Below, piece by piece: positions 55,515-64,000 of a stretch of 64,000 bases of DNA (position 1 is the stretch's first letter; each line of letters starts with the position of its first letter). Origin of the DNA: Pyrus communis. Its lineage: Eukaryota; Streptophyta; Magnoliopsida; Rosales; Rosaceae. The notes under the pieces are model-generated. The model worked only from the letters and a program-made list of their open reading frames with translations. It was not told the DNA's origin and did no database searches. The stretch is from assembly GCF_963583255.1 (NCBI RefSeq), contig NC_084817.1:10980121-11044120 (forward strand). Reading direction: 5' to 3'. The translations under genes and the position numbers were made by a program.

Positions 55515-57002
55515 ATATTATTTCCTACCCACTATTATTCCTAAAATAACCTCTAATATATATCCCTTTAAGCAAAAGAATAAAAAATGGGGAACACATA
55601 CATGCCCAGCTGTTGGTTCTCTCTTTTAATGAGATATTGCGGAGTTAGTTAACCATGCCTATTTGCTTTTTCTTTTCTTTTCTTTTTTCTTCCCCTCTCT
55701 CTACCTTGCGAAGGAGGTGCACAACCATAGCCAAAGCTTCAATCGAACCTCAGTATTGTCCTTGATTCATTAAAGTTTTTGTTTTGGATAAACCGGAAGT
55801 GTTTTCAACGATTTGAGACTCTTATTTCCTTTTAAATTTCATGGTTTCTACAAGATTGGTTCAAGGATTTGAGAGTTTTATTTTTTCAAGTCCTATTTAC
55901 TAAATGATGGGTTAAGTGGTTTCGGGCTTCTCCTCCATCAGATGATATTTCACATTGATCAATTTCTTTTCACCCAGTTTCAAATGCAAACAGCAGCTTC
56001 TTTAAGAACAGAAAGTCCCCAAAATATTCAACCTACATCTTTAAAAAACTAGAAAGAGAAAAAAACTCAAATCATTGGTTGCCAAAAACTATAGGGTGGA
56101 GAAGGCGCAAATCTCATTCAAAGACAACACACAAGGATCTCCGATTCTTCTTAAGTTCGAGATGAGAGTAGATTGATCTGCGTCTGCTCACGAGGCAATA
56201 TTTTATTAAAAGATGAGTAAAAAAATAGGATAATAGGATGAGTTTAACAACTCTCTTTAGATTTTAATCACTATTCTAGTTTCATTATTTAGGTACAAAT
56301 TGTAGGTACATCTAAAATCAATCTAAATTTCAGATTTACTAAAAAAATATTATTTAAGGTAAGGATGACAATCTAATTTACTATAATAAATGATCACAAG
56401 TAATTTAGGATAAAGGGTTATTTTCAATTCCATATAGGTGCGTTTGTTGTACCAGACTATTTTGGATTAGACTGACTTGGCTTGGACTAAGTAAGACAAA
56501 AATACTAAGCAGGATACAAATACTGAAATGTTTGATTGTGATGGCCTAAAATAATTGAATGCAATTTTTTATTTTTTTTTTATCATTTTTAATTCACTTA
56601 TTGCAACCAAATGTTTTTATTTCGACTGCCACTCTCCTCATCAATTCAAATGTTTCTCTATTCAAAAAAGCTTTCCTTGCCATAGTTTACTCCATTGCCT
56701 GAATTCCATGCTTATCTCATTGTGAATTTTTTCTTTTTGTCAAATAATAGATTTTGTTAGATTAGATGTTAGATTAACCACGAACGGGGTTCAAACCCAA
56801 ACTATCATATATCACATTGTGAATTTGGCACCACAATTCATATGCCACACATCTGTAACCAAACCAATGTTCCAAAACAAGTTTGAATTAGAAACAAAAT
56901 AAAAAAAATCCGAAGAAATGCAACAATAAACCTAATCGAAATCCAATTAAGAGTATTGAGGAAAATGAATCTTTCTCATTAATCTAAAAGATAAATTAAA
57001 AC
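55515..57002. other. intergenic and copia LTR sequence; partial MITE near 56445-56560
   Basis: 'gcgtttgttgtaccagacta ... actaagtaagacaaaaatac' (56447-56515) resembles one arm of an abundant MITE but lacks a partner arm. The rightmost part, up to 57010, is the continuation of the copia LTR on the far side of the hAT insertion. Its outer border could not be placed. Confidence 0.45.
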
Positions 57003-57540
57003 TGTATATACAGTGGCGAAGCCACATGAGTGCGAGGAGTGGCGGCTGCCACTCCCCTCACTGGAAAACACAGCCCCAGCGCATCCCTTCCCGGAAAACC
57101 CAGCCCCTTTGCTCCCTGTCTGTTCTACGGTGAACTGGTTGTGCTGCACAGCAGCAGGGTGGATTCTAATTTTTTTTTTTTCAAATCTAGGCCAAAACGA
57201 CGTCGTTTTGATCCTGGTAAAAAAAAAAAAAATTTAAAAACTTACACGAAACAGCGTCGTTTCGTCTGTTTGAAAAAAAAAATTATATGGTGGGGGGAGG
57301 GGGGACCGCATGTCCCCCATTCAGCCTCTCTTTACTCTCTCAACCTTTCTCAGAGCCAATTAAAGACAGAGAGCAGCAAAGCTGCCTCACAAAATCCCAG
57401 CAGGCAACGGAACGGAACGAAGCCGTTTCCTCTCACAGTCTCACTCCAGCCGTTTCCTCTCACTCTCATAATCTCACTCCAGGCTCCAGCCACTGAGCCG
57501 CTGGCTTCCACTAGGTCAGCCTTCAAACTTCAATTCAAAG

Positions 57541-57929
57541 GTAAATTTATAATCCCTACCTAACCCTAAATAATTATTTAATATGAATTTTATTTAATTG
57601 GTAATTTGGTATAGAAATAGAATCATATTAATATGGTAATGCACTAAGTTGGTTATTGGTTGTTGATTATTGATATGATATTATGAAATTAGTTTTTAGG
57701 GTGAAAATTAAAATAAAAATTCTTGATTATTGATTAATTAATTGAATTATTACATAATGTATACAATTATTCATATGATTAGTTCAATTGAATTTTTATT
57801 TATTGAATAATTTGTATGCTAATTGGTATTGATTAATTGAATTTTGGTTGGATTAGTTATTATGCATATTAGTATAGTTTACTCTAGGATTAAGAGTCTA
57901 AGAAATTTTTTTTTCTTTCCATTTTACAG
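57541..57929 (+). other. leader intron of the hAT transposase gene
   Basis: Donor AAAG|GTAAAT at 57541 and a pyrimidine-rich acceptor TTTTACAG at 57929. A GC-rich leader exon precedes it and a Pro/Ser-coding segment follows. Confidence 0.55.
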
Positions 57930-57969
57930 TTACATAATAGAACGATACTATTAGAAACAATGCTTAAAT

Positions 57970-58075
57970 CCTCCTTCAAACATTTCGGATAGTTCTTCTC
58001 CTTCAAATATTCCGAATAGTCCTCCTCCTCCTTCAAATATTCCAAGAAGTCCTCTTTCGAATATTCCGAGTAGGT
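57970..58075 (+). repeat. tandem 27-base repeat in transposase N-terminus
   Basis: Three to four imperfect copies of a unit containing 'ccttcaaatattccgaatag', coding for PPSNIPNS-like peptide repeats, end in a TAA at 58078-58080 before the conserved transposase begins. Confidence 0.7.
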
Positions 58076-58098
58076 CATAACAAAGTGAGGCTACTGAG

Positions 58099-60391
58099 TT
58101 GGATGAAATATTGGCTAATCTTCCTGCGTACCTTGAACATAGACGTCGAATGCTTGATTATCCACCTAATTATCGTGAAGTAATTCGTAGACACTATCTC
58201 CGAAATGATCCTTGTCAACCTAGAGACCACATCATGCCAAGAAAAGTTAGCGACAATCGATGTTTTATCATCGATTGGTTTGATAAATTTAAGTGGTTGG
58301 AGTATAGTATATCAAAAAATGCTGCAATTTGTCGTTATTGTTATCATTTCAAATCATTATTGTTATCATTTCAAATGTGATTTCGATCAAATGGGTAGCA
58401 CTGGAAGTGATGTCTTCACTGAGATAGGGTTTGCAAATTGGAAGAAAGGACCCGAAAATCTTCGAGTCCATGAGGGAGGTGTTGGAAGTCTTCATAATAA
58501 AGCTGTACAACAAGCTAGAGATTTGATGACACAAAAGCAATACATTGAAACATTTGTGATTAAGCAAACCGATGAAGTCGCATTAATTATCGTAATTTAT
58601 TGAGTGCCTCACTTGAATGCACATGATGGTTGTTGGGACAAGGTTTGCCTTTTCGTGGCAACGATGAATCGTTGAAATCAAGCAATAGGGGTAATTATTT
58701 GGAGCTTATGCAATTTCTTTCCAAGCATAACGAACAAGTTAGTAAGGTTGTGTTTGAGAATGCTCCCAAGAATCTTAAGTATACTTCTTCTGATATTCAA
58801 AAAGATCTTGTTCGTGCTTGTGCCATTGAAATTGTAGATGCAATCACTAAAGATATGGAAGATGCATTTTTTTCTCTTTTGGTTGATGGGGCATGTGATT
58901 CTTCAACTAAAGAGCAAATGGTAGTGGTATTGCGTTATGTGAACAAAAAAAGAGAAGCAATTGAAAAGTTTTTGGGTGTTCAACATGTCTCCTCTATAAC
59001 TAGTAGCTCGCTTGAAGAGACCATTGAGAGATTGTTTGCTACAACAAATTTGAGTATGTCCAAGTTACGACGACAAGGTTATGATGAAGCTAGTAATATG
59101 AAAGGTGAGTTAAATGGTCTTAAAACAAAGATTTTGAACAAGTACCCTCAAGCATTTTATATTCATTGTTTTGCAAACCAACTCCAACTAGCTCTTGTAT
59201 TCGTGGCAAAGGAAAATGAGGATGTTGCCAATTTCTTCATCAATGCTAGTAGTTTGGTGAATCTTATTGGATCATCGTATAAGCGTCGTGATGCATTTAG
59301 AGAGAAACAACAAGAACAAATTCAAAAAGCTTTTGATCTTGGTAATCTTGAAACAGGTAAAGGGTTAAATCAAGAAAGTAGTCTCATGCGTCCATGTGAT
59401 ACACGGTGGAACTCGCATTATGGTACTATAGTTAGTATTATTGTTATGTTTGAAGCCGTGGTGGAGGTGGTTGAATGGATTAAAAGTGATCGCAACCAAG
59501 ATAATCTCGGTGAAGCAACTAGGTTATTCAAAGACATACAAACTTTTGATTTTGCATTTCACCTTTTCTTGATGAGACTTATATTGGGAATTACAAATGA
59601 GATATCACAAGCATTGCAAAAGAAAGATCAAGATATTGTGAATGCGATGGCATTAGTGGAAGTATGCAAGAAAAGACTACAATCCTTGAAAGATGATGAC
59701 TTTGGGGACTTGCTTCATGATGTAGAAAAGTTTTGTGAGGAGCATGATATTGTCATTCCTAACATGGAGGAATTTGCATTTCGTACCTAGAAAATCAAGG
59801 CGTAAAGCTCTAAAAATCACACACTTCCATTACTATCGTGTGGACCTCTATTTTCAAGTCCTTGATATGCAACTAAAGGAATTGAATGATCACTTCAATG
59901 AGGTAAACGCCGAGTTGCTTCTTTGTATGGCATGTTTGAGTCTGGTGAATAATTTTGCATCCTTTGACAAAGCAAAAATTGTTCGTTTAGCCCAACTTTA
60001 TCCTCAAGATTTTGATTGTATGGACCTCACGAATCTTCCAATTCAACTTGCCAATTACATTCATGATATGAAGATGCATAGTGAGTTTTCATCATTGAGA
60101 GGAATTAGTGATCTTACAAAAGAGTTAGTGAAGACCGGGAAGTGTGAAAACTATATGTTAGTGTATAAGCTTTTTACATTGGTTTTGGTGTTACCAGTTG
60201 CAACCACTTCGGTAGAGAGAGCTTTTTCTGCTATGAAGATTATGAAAACACCATTGCATAACAGAATGGGAGATCAATGGTTGAGTAATAGCATGGATGT
60301 TTACATTGAGAGAGATGTATTTGCTTTTATTGATAATGAGCCTATTATGCAACGTTTTCATGACATGAAACCTCGCCGGCAACAATTGTAA
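58099..60391 (+). pseudogene. hAT transposase, frameshifted
   Basis: Segments in order: YPPNYREVIRRHYLRNDPCQ, a TTF-type zinc finger region (CRYCYHFK), GFANWKKGPENLRVHE, the DUF4371 region (GQGLPFRGNDESLKSSNRGN, LVDGACDSSTKEQM), RRQGYDEASNMKGELNGLK, CDTRWNSH, and the C-terminal dimerisation domain (LVLVLPVATTSVERAFSAMK). The frame changes at a 22-base tandem duplication (58335-58378). It changes again near 58590 with a TGA near 58625, and near 59785-59800 where a segment is also missing. Normal proteins of this group run about 700-800 residues. This copy cannot make an active one. Confidence 0.88.
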
Positions 60392-60517
60392 TTTGTTTGT
60401 ATTGATTAATTATGAAGGACATTACTATATAAAAAGATTTAGTTGTTGCAATTTTTCTTTAACATTACACTCTTTTAAGTATGCCCCTCCCCCCGAGAAA
60501 TCCTGGCTTCACCACTG

Positions 60518-60663
60518 TGTATATATACATACATGCTAAGGAAGAGGAGACTTACTAAGGAAAAAGGTAAAAACATTTACCACAATAACTACTAACTTCC
60601 CTAACTAACTTTTAACTCTTGTGAGTTATTTACATTGTTGGTTACTCTAGTATTCTCTTCACA
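60518..60663 (-). repeat. 3' LTR (outer part) of a Ty1/copia element, split by hAT
   Basis: On the minus strand the LTR begins TGTGAAGAGAATACTAGAG directly after a G-rich polypurine tract. It is interrupted after about 146 bases by the hAT element and continues left of 57010 for an undetermined distance. Confidence 0.75.
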
Positions 60664-60680
60664 CCCCCCTCAAATTGAAC
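60664..60680 (-). other. copia polypurine tract
   Basis: TTTGAGGGGGGG on the minus strand, adjacent to the LTR start. Confidence 0.75.
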
Positions 60681-60700
60681 GGAGAAGGTTGAAGAGATAG

Positions 60701-61444
60701 CTAGGACCGACGTTGAAGAAATCTTTGTCTGGAGAGAGATTTGGTGTGGATATCTGCTAGTTGATCTTGACTGCATACAAATTGAACCGTGAGTAATTTA
60801 GCAAGGACTAGATCGCGGATGTAGTGATAGTCAATCTCAACATGTTTAGCTCTTGCATAGAAGACAGGATTTGAAGCCAAAGTAATGGCTGAAATGTTAT
60901 CACACCAAATCTGAGGCAAAATTGGTAATTTGAAACCAATATCATTGAAGAAAATGCAGATCCAAGTGATTTCAGCAGTAATGTGGGCTAAAGACCTATT
61001 CTATGCTTTTATCGATGAAGAGCAACAGTATGTTGGTTCTTGGCACTCCATCTTATAATTGCAAGACCCAGAAAAAATACAAAAGCCTCTAGTAGACCTG
61101 TTATCCTAAGAGGAGTTAGCCCAATCAACATTAGAAAAGGTTTTGATTGGTAGAGAAGATGAAGTTTTGGGAAACCACAAACCATAGCCATAGGAACCTT
61201 TCAAGTATATGACAATTCGTTTGACTGCTTGAAGATGTTGTTCTCTAAGACAACGCATAAACATGCACACTAGATTAATAGCATAAGAGAGGTCTGGTCG
61301 AGTCCAAGTTAGGTATTGTAAAGCCCCAACAATGGACCTATATTCTACAGAATCTTGAAGAGGTATACCAGAATGATCGAGTTTTGCATAACCTAGGGGA
61401 GTAACACAAGACTTTGCTCCATCCATTTTTGATCTTTTAAGCAA
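60701..61444 (-). pseudogene. copia RNase H region
   Basis: Pieces in different frames: SKMDGAKSCVTPLG, YRSIVGALQYLTWTRPDLSY, SNVDWA (catalytic Asp), then WCDNISAITLASNPVFYARA, KHVEIDYHYIRD and DIHTKSL. These are in the usual copia order. Breaks lie near 61106 and 60920-61010. Confidence 0.85.
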
Positions 61445-61499
61445 ATATACGACGTACTTAGATTGATGAATAAAGATGCCTGAATAGGATCACTTTACT

Positions 61500-62002
61500 T
61501 CCAGTCCAAGGAAATAGCAGAGACCATCTTGGTCTATAACTAGGAATTGAGCACTCAACTGAATATCACAGATTTAAAAGCTATAGATGAAGGGTTGGTG
61601 ACTATTATGTCATCGACATAGACAAGTACCAAAACCAAAGTTGGTTGATGAATAACAAATAAATTGTGATATGATTGAGAAGCTTTAAAACCCATGTGAA
61701 TGAGAGCTGACTGAAACTTTTGAAACCAAGCCCTGTGGAGCTTATTTTAACCCATAAAGGGACTTTTTCAAGTGACAAACATGAAAGGGATGCTCCTAAT
61801 CAATGAATCCAGAAGGCTGAGATATGAAGACATTTTCTTTCAGAAAACCATGCATGAAAGCATTGCTTACATCGAGATGATGTAAGAACCTATTTAAATG
61901 AACTACCAAAGTAAGAAGAATCCTAATGGTAACTGGTTTGGTCACAAGACAAAAGGTGCCACTGTTGTCAATGCCTTCACGTTGATTATACCCTTTGGCC
62001 AC
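61500..62002 (-). pseudogene. copia reverse transcriptase
   Basis: GYNQREGIDNSGTFCLV and HHLDVSNAFMHGFLKENVFI (61796-62002) are the RT fingers/palm start. The catalytic YVDD box lies at 61609-61620 within VLVYVDDIIV. Between and after them the frame is interrupted by stops and shifts. Confidence 0.85.
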
Positions 62003-62251
62003 TAGTTAGGCATTATATCGATCCATAGATGTATTTGGCTTCCTTTTCATACAGAAAACCCACTTACATTGAACAAGATTTTGTGCGGGATGTCCAAGAA
62101 CCAATTGCATGTTACCTATGTTTTACAAGGCATTAAATTCATCTTGCATTGCTGCCCTTTAATGAGGATATTTGGAGGCTTGCAGATGGGTAGATGGAAC
62201 AAATTCAAGATTCAAATTAGGGGGATTGGGTGTTTGATAGCAGTGTATGCC

Positions 62252-62848
62252 TTAGGTTTGTAAATTCCTGATTTGGACCTGGTTTGCACATAGGGTAAGT
62301 AGAAGAGACATGTTGTAATGGTGGAGATGGTATGGAAGAGACATATGGATATGCAAGTAATGGAGATGATTGTGGTTTTGGGCATTGATGTGGAGAAGTA
62401 GGTTGTGAGATAGAAGTAGTGGGGTTAGGTGATGGGGTAATGAGATTATTGAATGTGCAAAAGGATAAAGGTCGAGAAAAGTGAGAGAAAAGGTAGATAA
62501 AGTATTCTCTGAGGGTGATAAGTGTGGGGTTTGACAGAAGGTAATGGAATGATAAGGAAATGTATTCTCATTGAAATGCACATGCCTAGAGATATAAACC
62601 ATATTAGTGAGTAGGTCTAAACATCTGTAGCATTTGTGAGGCAAGTTATAGCCAATGAAGGCACAGAGCTTGCTCTCAGTTACCAATTTTGAATTTGTGT
62701 AAGGTTTGAGCCAAGGGTAGCATGAACATCCAAACACCTTGAGTTGACTATAATCTAGTACTTGCTTGAAGAATTGTTCCCATGGAGATGGTTTTGATGG
62801 AGGTGGTAGTCGATTGATCATATACACAACAATGAGAAAGGTCTCCAC
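62252..62848 (-). pseudogene. copia integrase C-terminal region
   Basis: MINRLPPPSKPSPWEQFFKQ, LKVFGCSCYPWLKPYTNSKL, CAFIGYNLPHKCYRCLD and VYISRHVHFNENTFP match the copia GKF/GKPXF end of integrase. The rest is a serine/histidine-rich linker to RT. Confidence 0.85.
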
Positions 62849-63349
62849 CCAAAATTTGTAGGGAACTTTGGAAGCAACCAGAAGAGTTCTTGTTGTCTCG
62901 ACAATGTGTTTGTACTTGCGTTCTGCACAACTATTTTGTTGTGGTGTGTAGGGACAATTGAGATCTTGCTGAATGCTATGGTTAGCAAGATGAGTCTTGA
63001 AACCAGAAGAAAGAAATTCACCCCTTCAATCTATTCTCAAAGTACCAATTTTATTTCCAGAGAGGTTCTCAACAACAACTTGAAATGGAATAAAAGTAGT
63101 AAAAACATCAGATTTACACTTAAGAGGAAACATCCATGTAAACCTTGTGAAGTCATTAACAAATATCACATAGAACCTATAACCATTCATAGAAAACAAT
63201 GGAGCTAGTCCCCAAACGTCAGCATGTACCAACTCTAGTGGTATGGTAGCAGTACATAAGGATTCATGAAATGGTAACCTTGCACATTTTCCAAGAATAC
63301 AATTGGAACAAAAAAAACTGAGCAACATTATTTGTAATAGGTAAAGCAA
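62818..63349 (-). pseudogene. copia integrase zinc-binding and catalytic core
   Basis: CSNCILGKCARLPF is the cysteine pair of the zinc domain. HADVWGLAPLFSMNGYRFYV carries the first catalytic Asp, followed by NDFTRFTWMFPLK. The later core is spread over other frames (62748-63021) with a stop at about 63024. Confidence 0.85.
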
Positions 63350-63413
63350 ACTTTGACACTACTGTCTTAAAAGTCTTGAACGGTGGATGTCCTAAACGTT
63401 GATGCCATATCTA

Positions 63414-63614
63414 TTAAGACACCTTTATTGCAACATTTCCAGAATACTTTCCAGAAGATGTAGAGGAAGTAGAGAAGGGATAGAGGCCATGATGAACTAG
63501 TCCTCTAAAAAGCATCTTCCTTGTAGTAAGATCCTTGACATTAAAGTCAGAAGGATTTAGAGTCAATGAACACCAATTGTCTAAAAGGAACATATTTGCA
63601 GATGGTGTTTTCAT
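63414..63614 (-). pseudogene. copia pre-integrase region
   Basis: LTLNPSDFNVKDLTTRKMLF and GLVHHGLYPF resemble the GAG-pre-integrase segment between protease and integrase. Flanking stops separate it from both. Confidence 0.7.
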
Positions 63615-63678
63615 GAAAGAGAGCCTGAGTGGAGAATAGGCAAACCTTGACCATCTCTAATGTACACTTTGTTAGGAC

Positions 63679-63987
63679 TTATGTATGGCTGAGAATTCTA
63701 CATATTTTGGACATTTTGGACATATGAGAGTTGGCACCAGAGTCAATCAACCATGAAAGAGGAGAAAAAGAAGAGATGTCGGCACACATAACAAGTTTTG
63801 CAGGTGGAATTCTGCCTTGGAAATTCGGATTAGTTCGACTTGAGCATTCAATTGTTTGATGTCCTGGATCTTCACAGATTTGACAAGGAACAGGTTTTGA
63901 GAAATTGTTATTATTGTAGAAATTTCCACCACGATTGCCTCCTCGATTGTTGTAGCGATTAAACTTGGTGCAATTGTTGTAATTCAT
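63679..63987 (-). pseudogene. copia gag zinc knuckle and protease
   Basis: An Asn/Gly-rich stretch leads to a CCHC knuckle (CQICEDPGHQTIEC) and the aspartic protease active site WLIDSGANSHM. The frame ends shortly after, truncating the protease. The upstream gag is cut by the window end. Confidence 0.88.
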
Positions 63988-64000
63988 TTGAGAATTGTTT

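Larger units (their letters stand above)
57011..60517 (+). mobile_element. hAT transposon (TTF-finger/DUF4371 transposase type), inserted in a copia LTR
   Basis: Ends are CAGTGGCGAAGCCA and its near complement TGGCTTCACCACTG (one change). TGTATATA lies on both sides (57003-57010 and 60518-60525), a perfect 8-bp duplication. Inside is a plus-strand transposase gene with a 5' leader intron (57541-57929). The perfect duplication and well-kept ends suggest a fairly recent insertion, but the transposase frame is broken in several places. Confidence 0.93.
60518..64000 (-). mobile_element. Ty1/copia retrotransposon, degraded, 5' part beyond the window
   Basis: On the minus strand, from right to left: gag zinc knuckle, protease, pre-integrase, integrase, reverse transcriptase, RNase H, polypurine tract, LTR. 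Integrase before RT defines Ty1/copia. Frameshifts and stops occur in every domain. The 5' LTR, primer site and gag start are outside the window. No lineage was assigned. Confidence 0.9.

Noticed and set aside
56447..56760. Complete MITE
   Set aside because: Only one arm resembles a known type of element. No complementary right arm or target duplication was found.
1..64000. CRISPR array, phage, integron or bacterial operon
   Set aside because: No regularly spaced identical repeats with unique spacers and no bacterial-type gene packing. Intron borders, plant retrotransposons and a plant-type tRNA point to nuclear plant DNA.

Overview
The window is plant nuclear DNA. It is AT-rich and intron-bearing, and most of it is transposable-element sequence in several nested layers. 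A Cassandra-type TRIM with 5S rRNA-like LTRs, tRNA-derived SINEs, several short inverted-repeat elements of types I associate with apple and pear, and large-LTR Tekay/Del-like Ty3 elements together suggest a woody eudicot, probably Rosaceae (Maleae). That assignment is an inference from repeat types and was not searched. No prokaryotic-style operon, CRISPR array or viral genome is present.

Layout. Bases 1-15236 are intergenic. They hold three solo LTRs of one Ty3 superfamily group (1059-2490 plus, 7063-9292 minus, 9999-12806 plus), each with a 5-bp target duplication. They also hold an internally deleted hAT element (3208-6786), a SINE, a MITE and a degenerate minisatellite. Bases 15237-21072 carry a minus-strand Helitron with a clear 3' CTAG-plus-hairpin terminus and a Rep/Pif1-helicase gene broken by stop codons; its 5' end was not found. 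Bases 25759-30400 contain a near-identical 0.54-kb fragment of the same helicase exon, one receptor-kinase exon and a second Helitron-like terminus. Bases 31624-40999 are a complete Tekay/Del-like Ty3 retrotransposon on the minus strand (two LTRs, iMet primer site, polypurine tract, 5-bp TSD) with at least seven lesions in gag-pol. Bases 41113-43072 are a Mutator-like inverted-repeat element carrying a nested Cassandra TRIM.

Bases 43393-44912 hold an apparently intact tRNA-Gly(UCC) gene followed by a cluster of four tRNA-like units, one split by a hAT MITE. A foldback element follows. Bases 46752-49127 are a three-exon L-type lectin receptor kinase gene, minus strand, with a frameshift and a damaged kinase active site. 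The only clearly intact protein-coding gene is the single-exon 52503-53381 (minus), a plant protein of unknown role with an RRM-like C-terminal region. A Mutator-like element with a 9-bp TSD lies at 54335-55505. A 3.5-kb hAT element (57011-60517) is inserted in the 3' LTR of a Ty1/copia element whose degraded gag-pol runs to the window end.

The likely expressed units are the tRNA-Gly gene and the 52503-53381 gene. The rest is decaying mobile DNA whose nesting gives a relative insertion order: copia before the 3.5-kb hAT, the Mutator-like element before Cassandra, and the tRNA-like cluster before its hAT MITE. Several coordinates of degraded elements are approximate, and no similarity search could be run.
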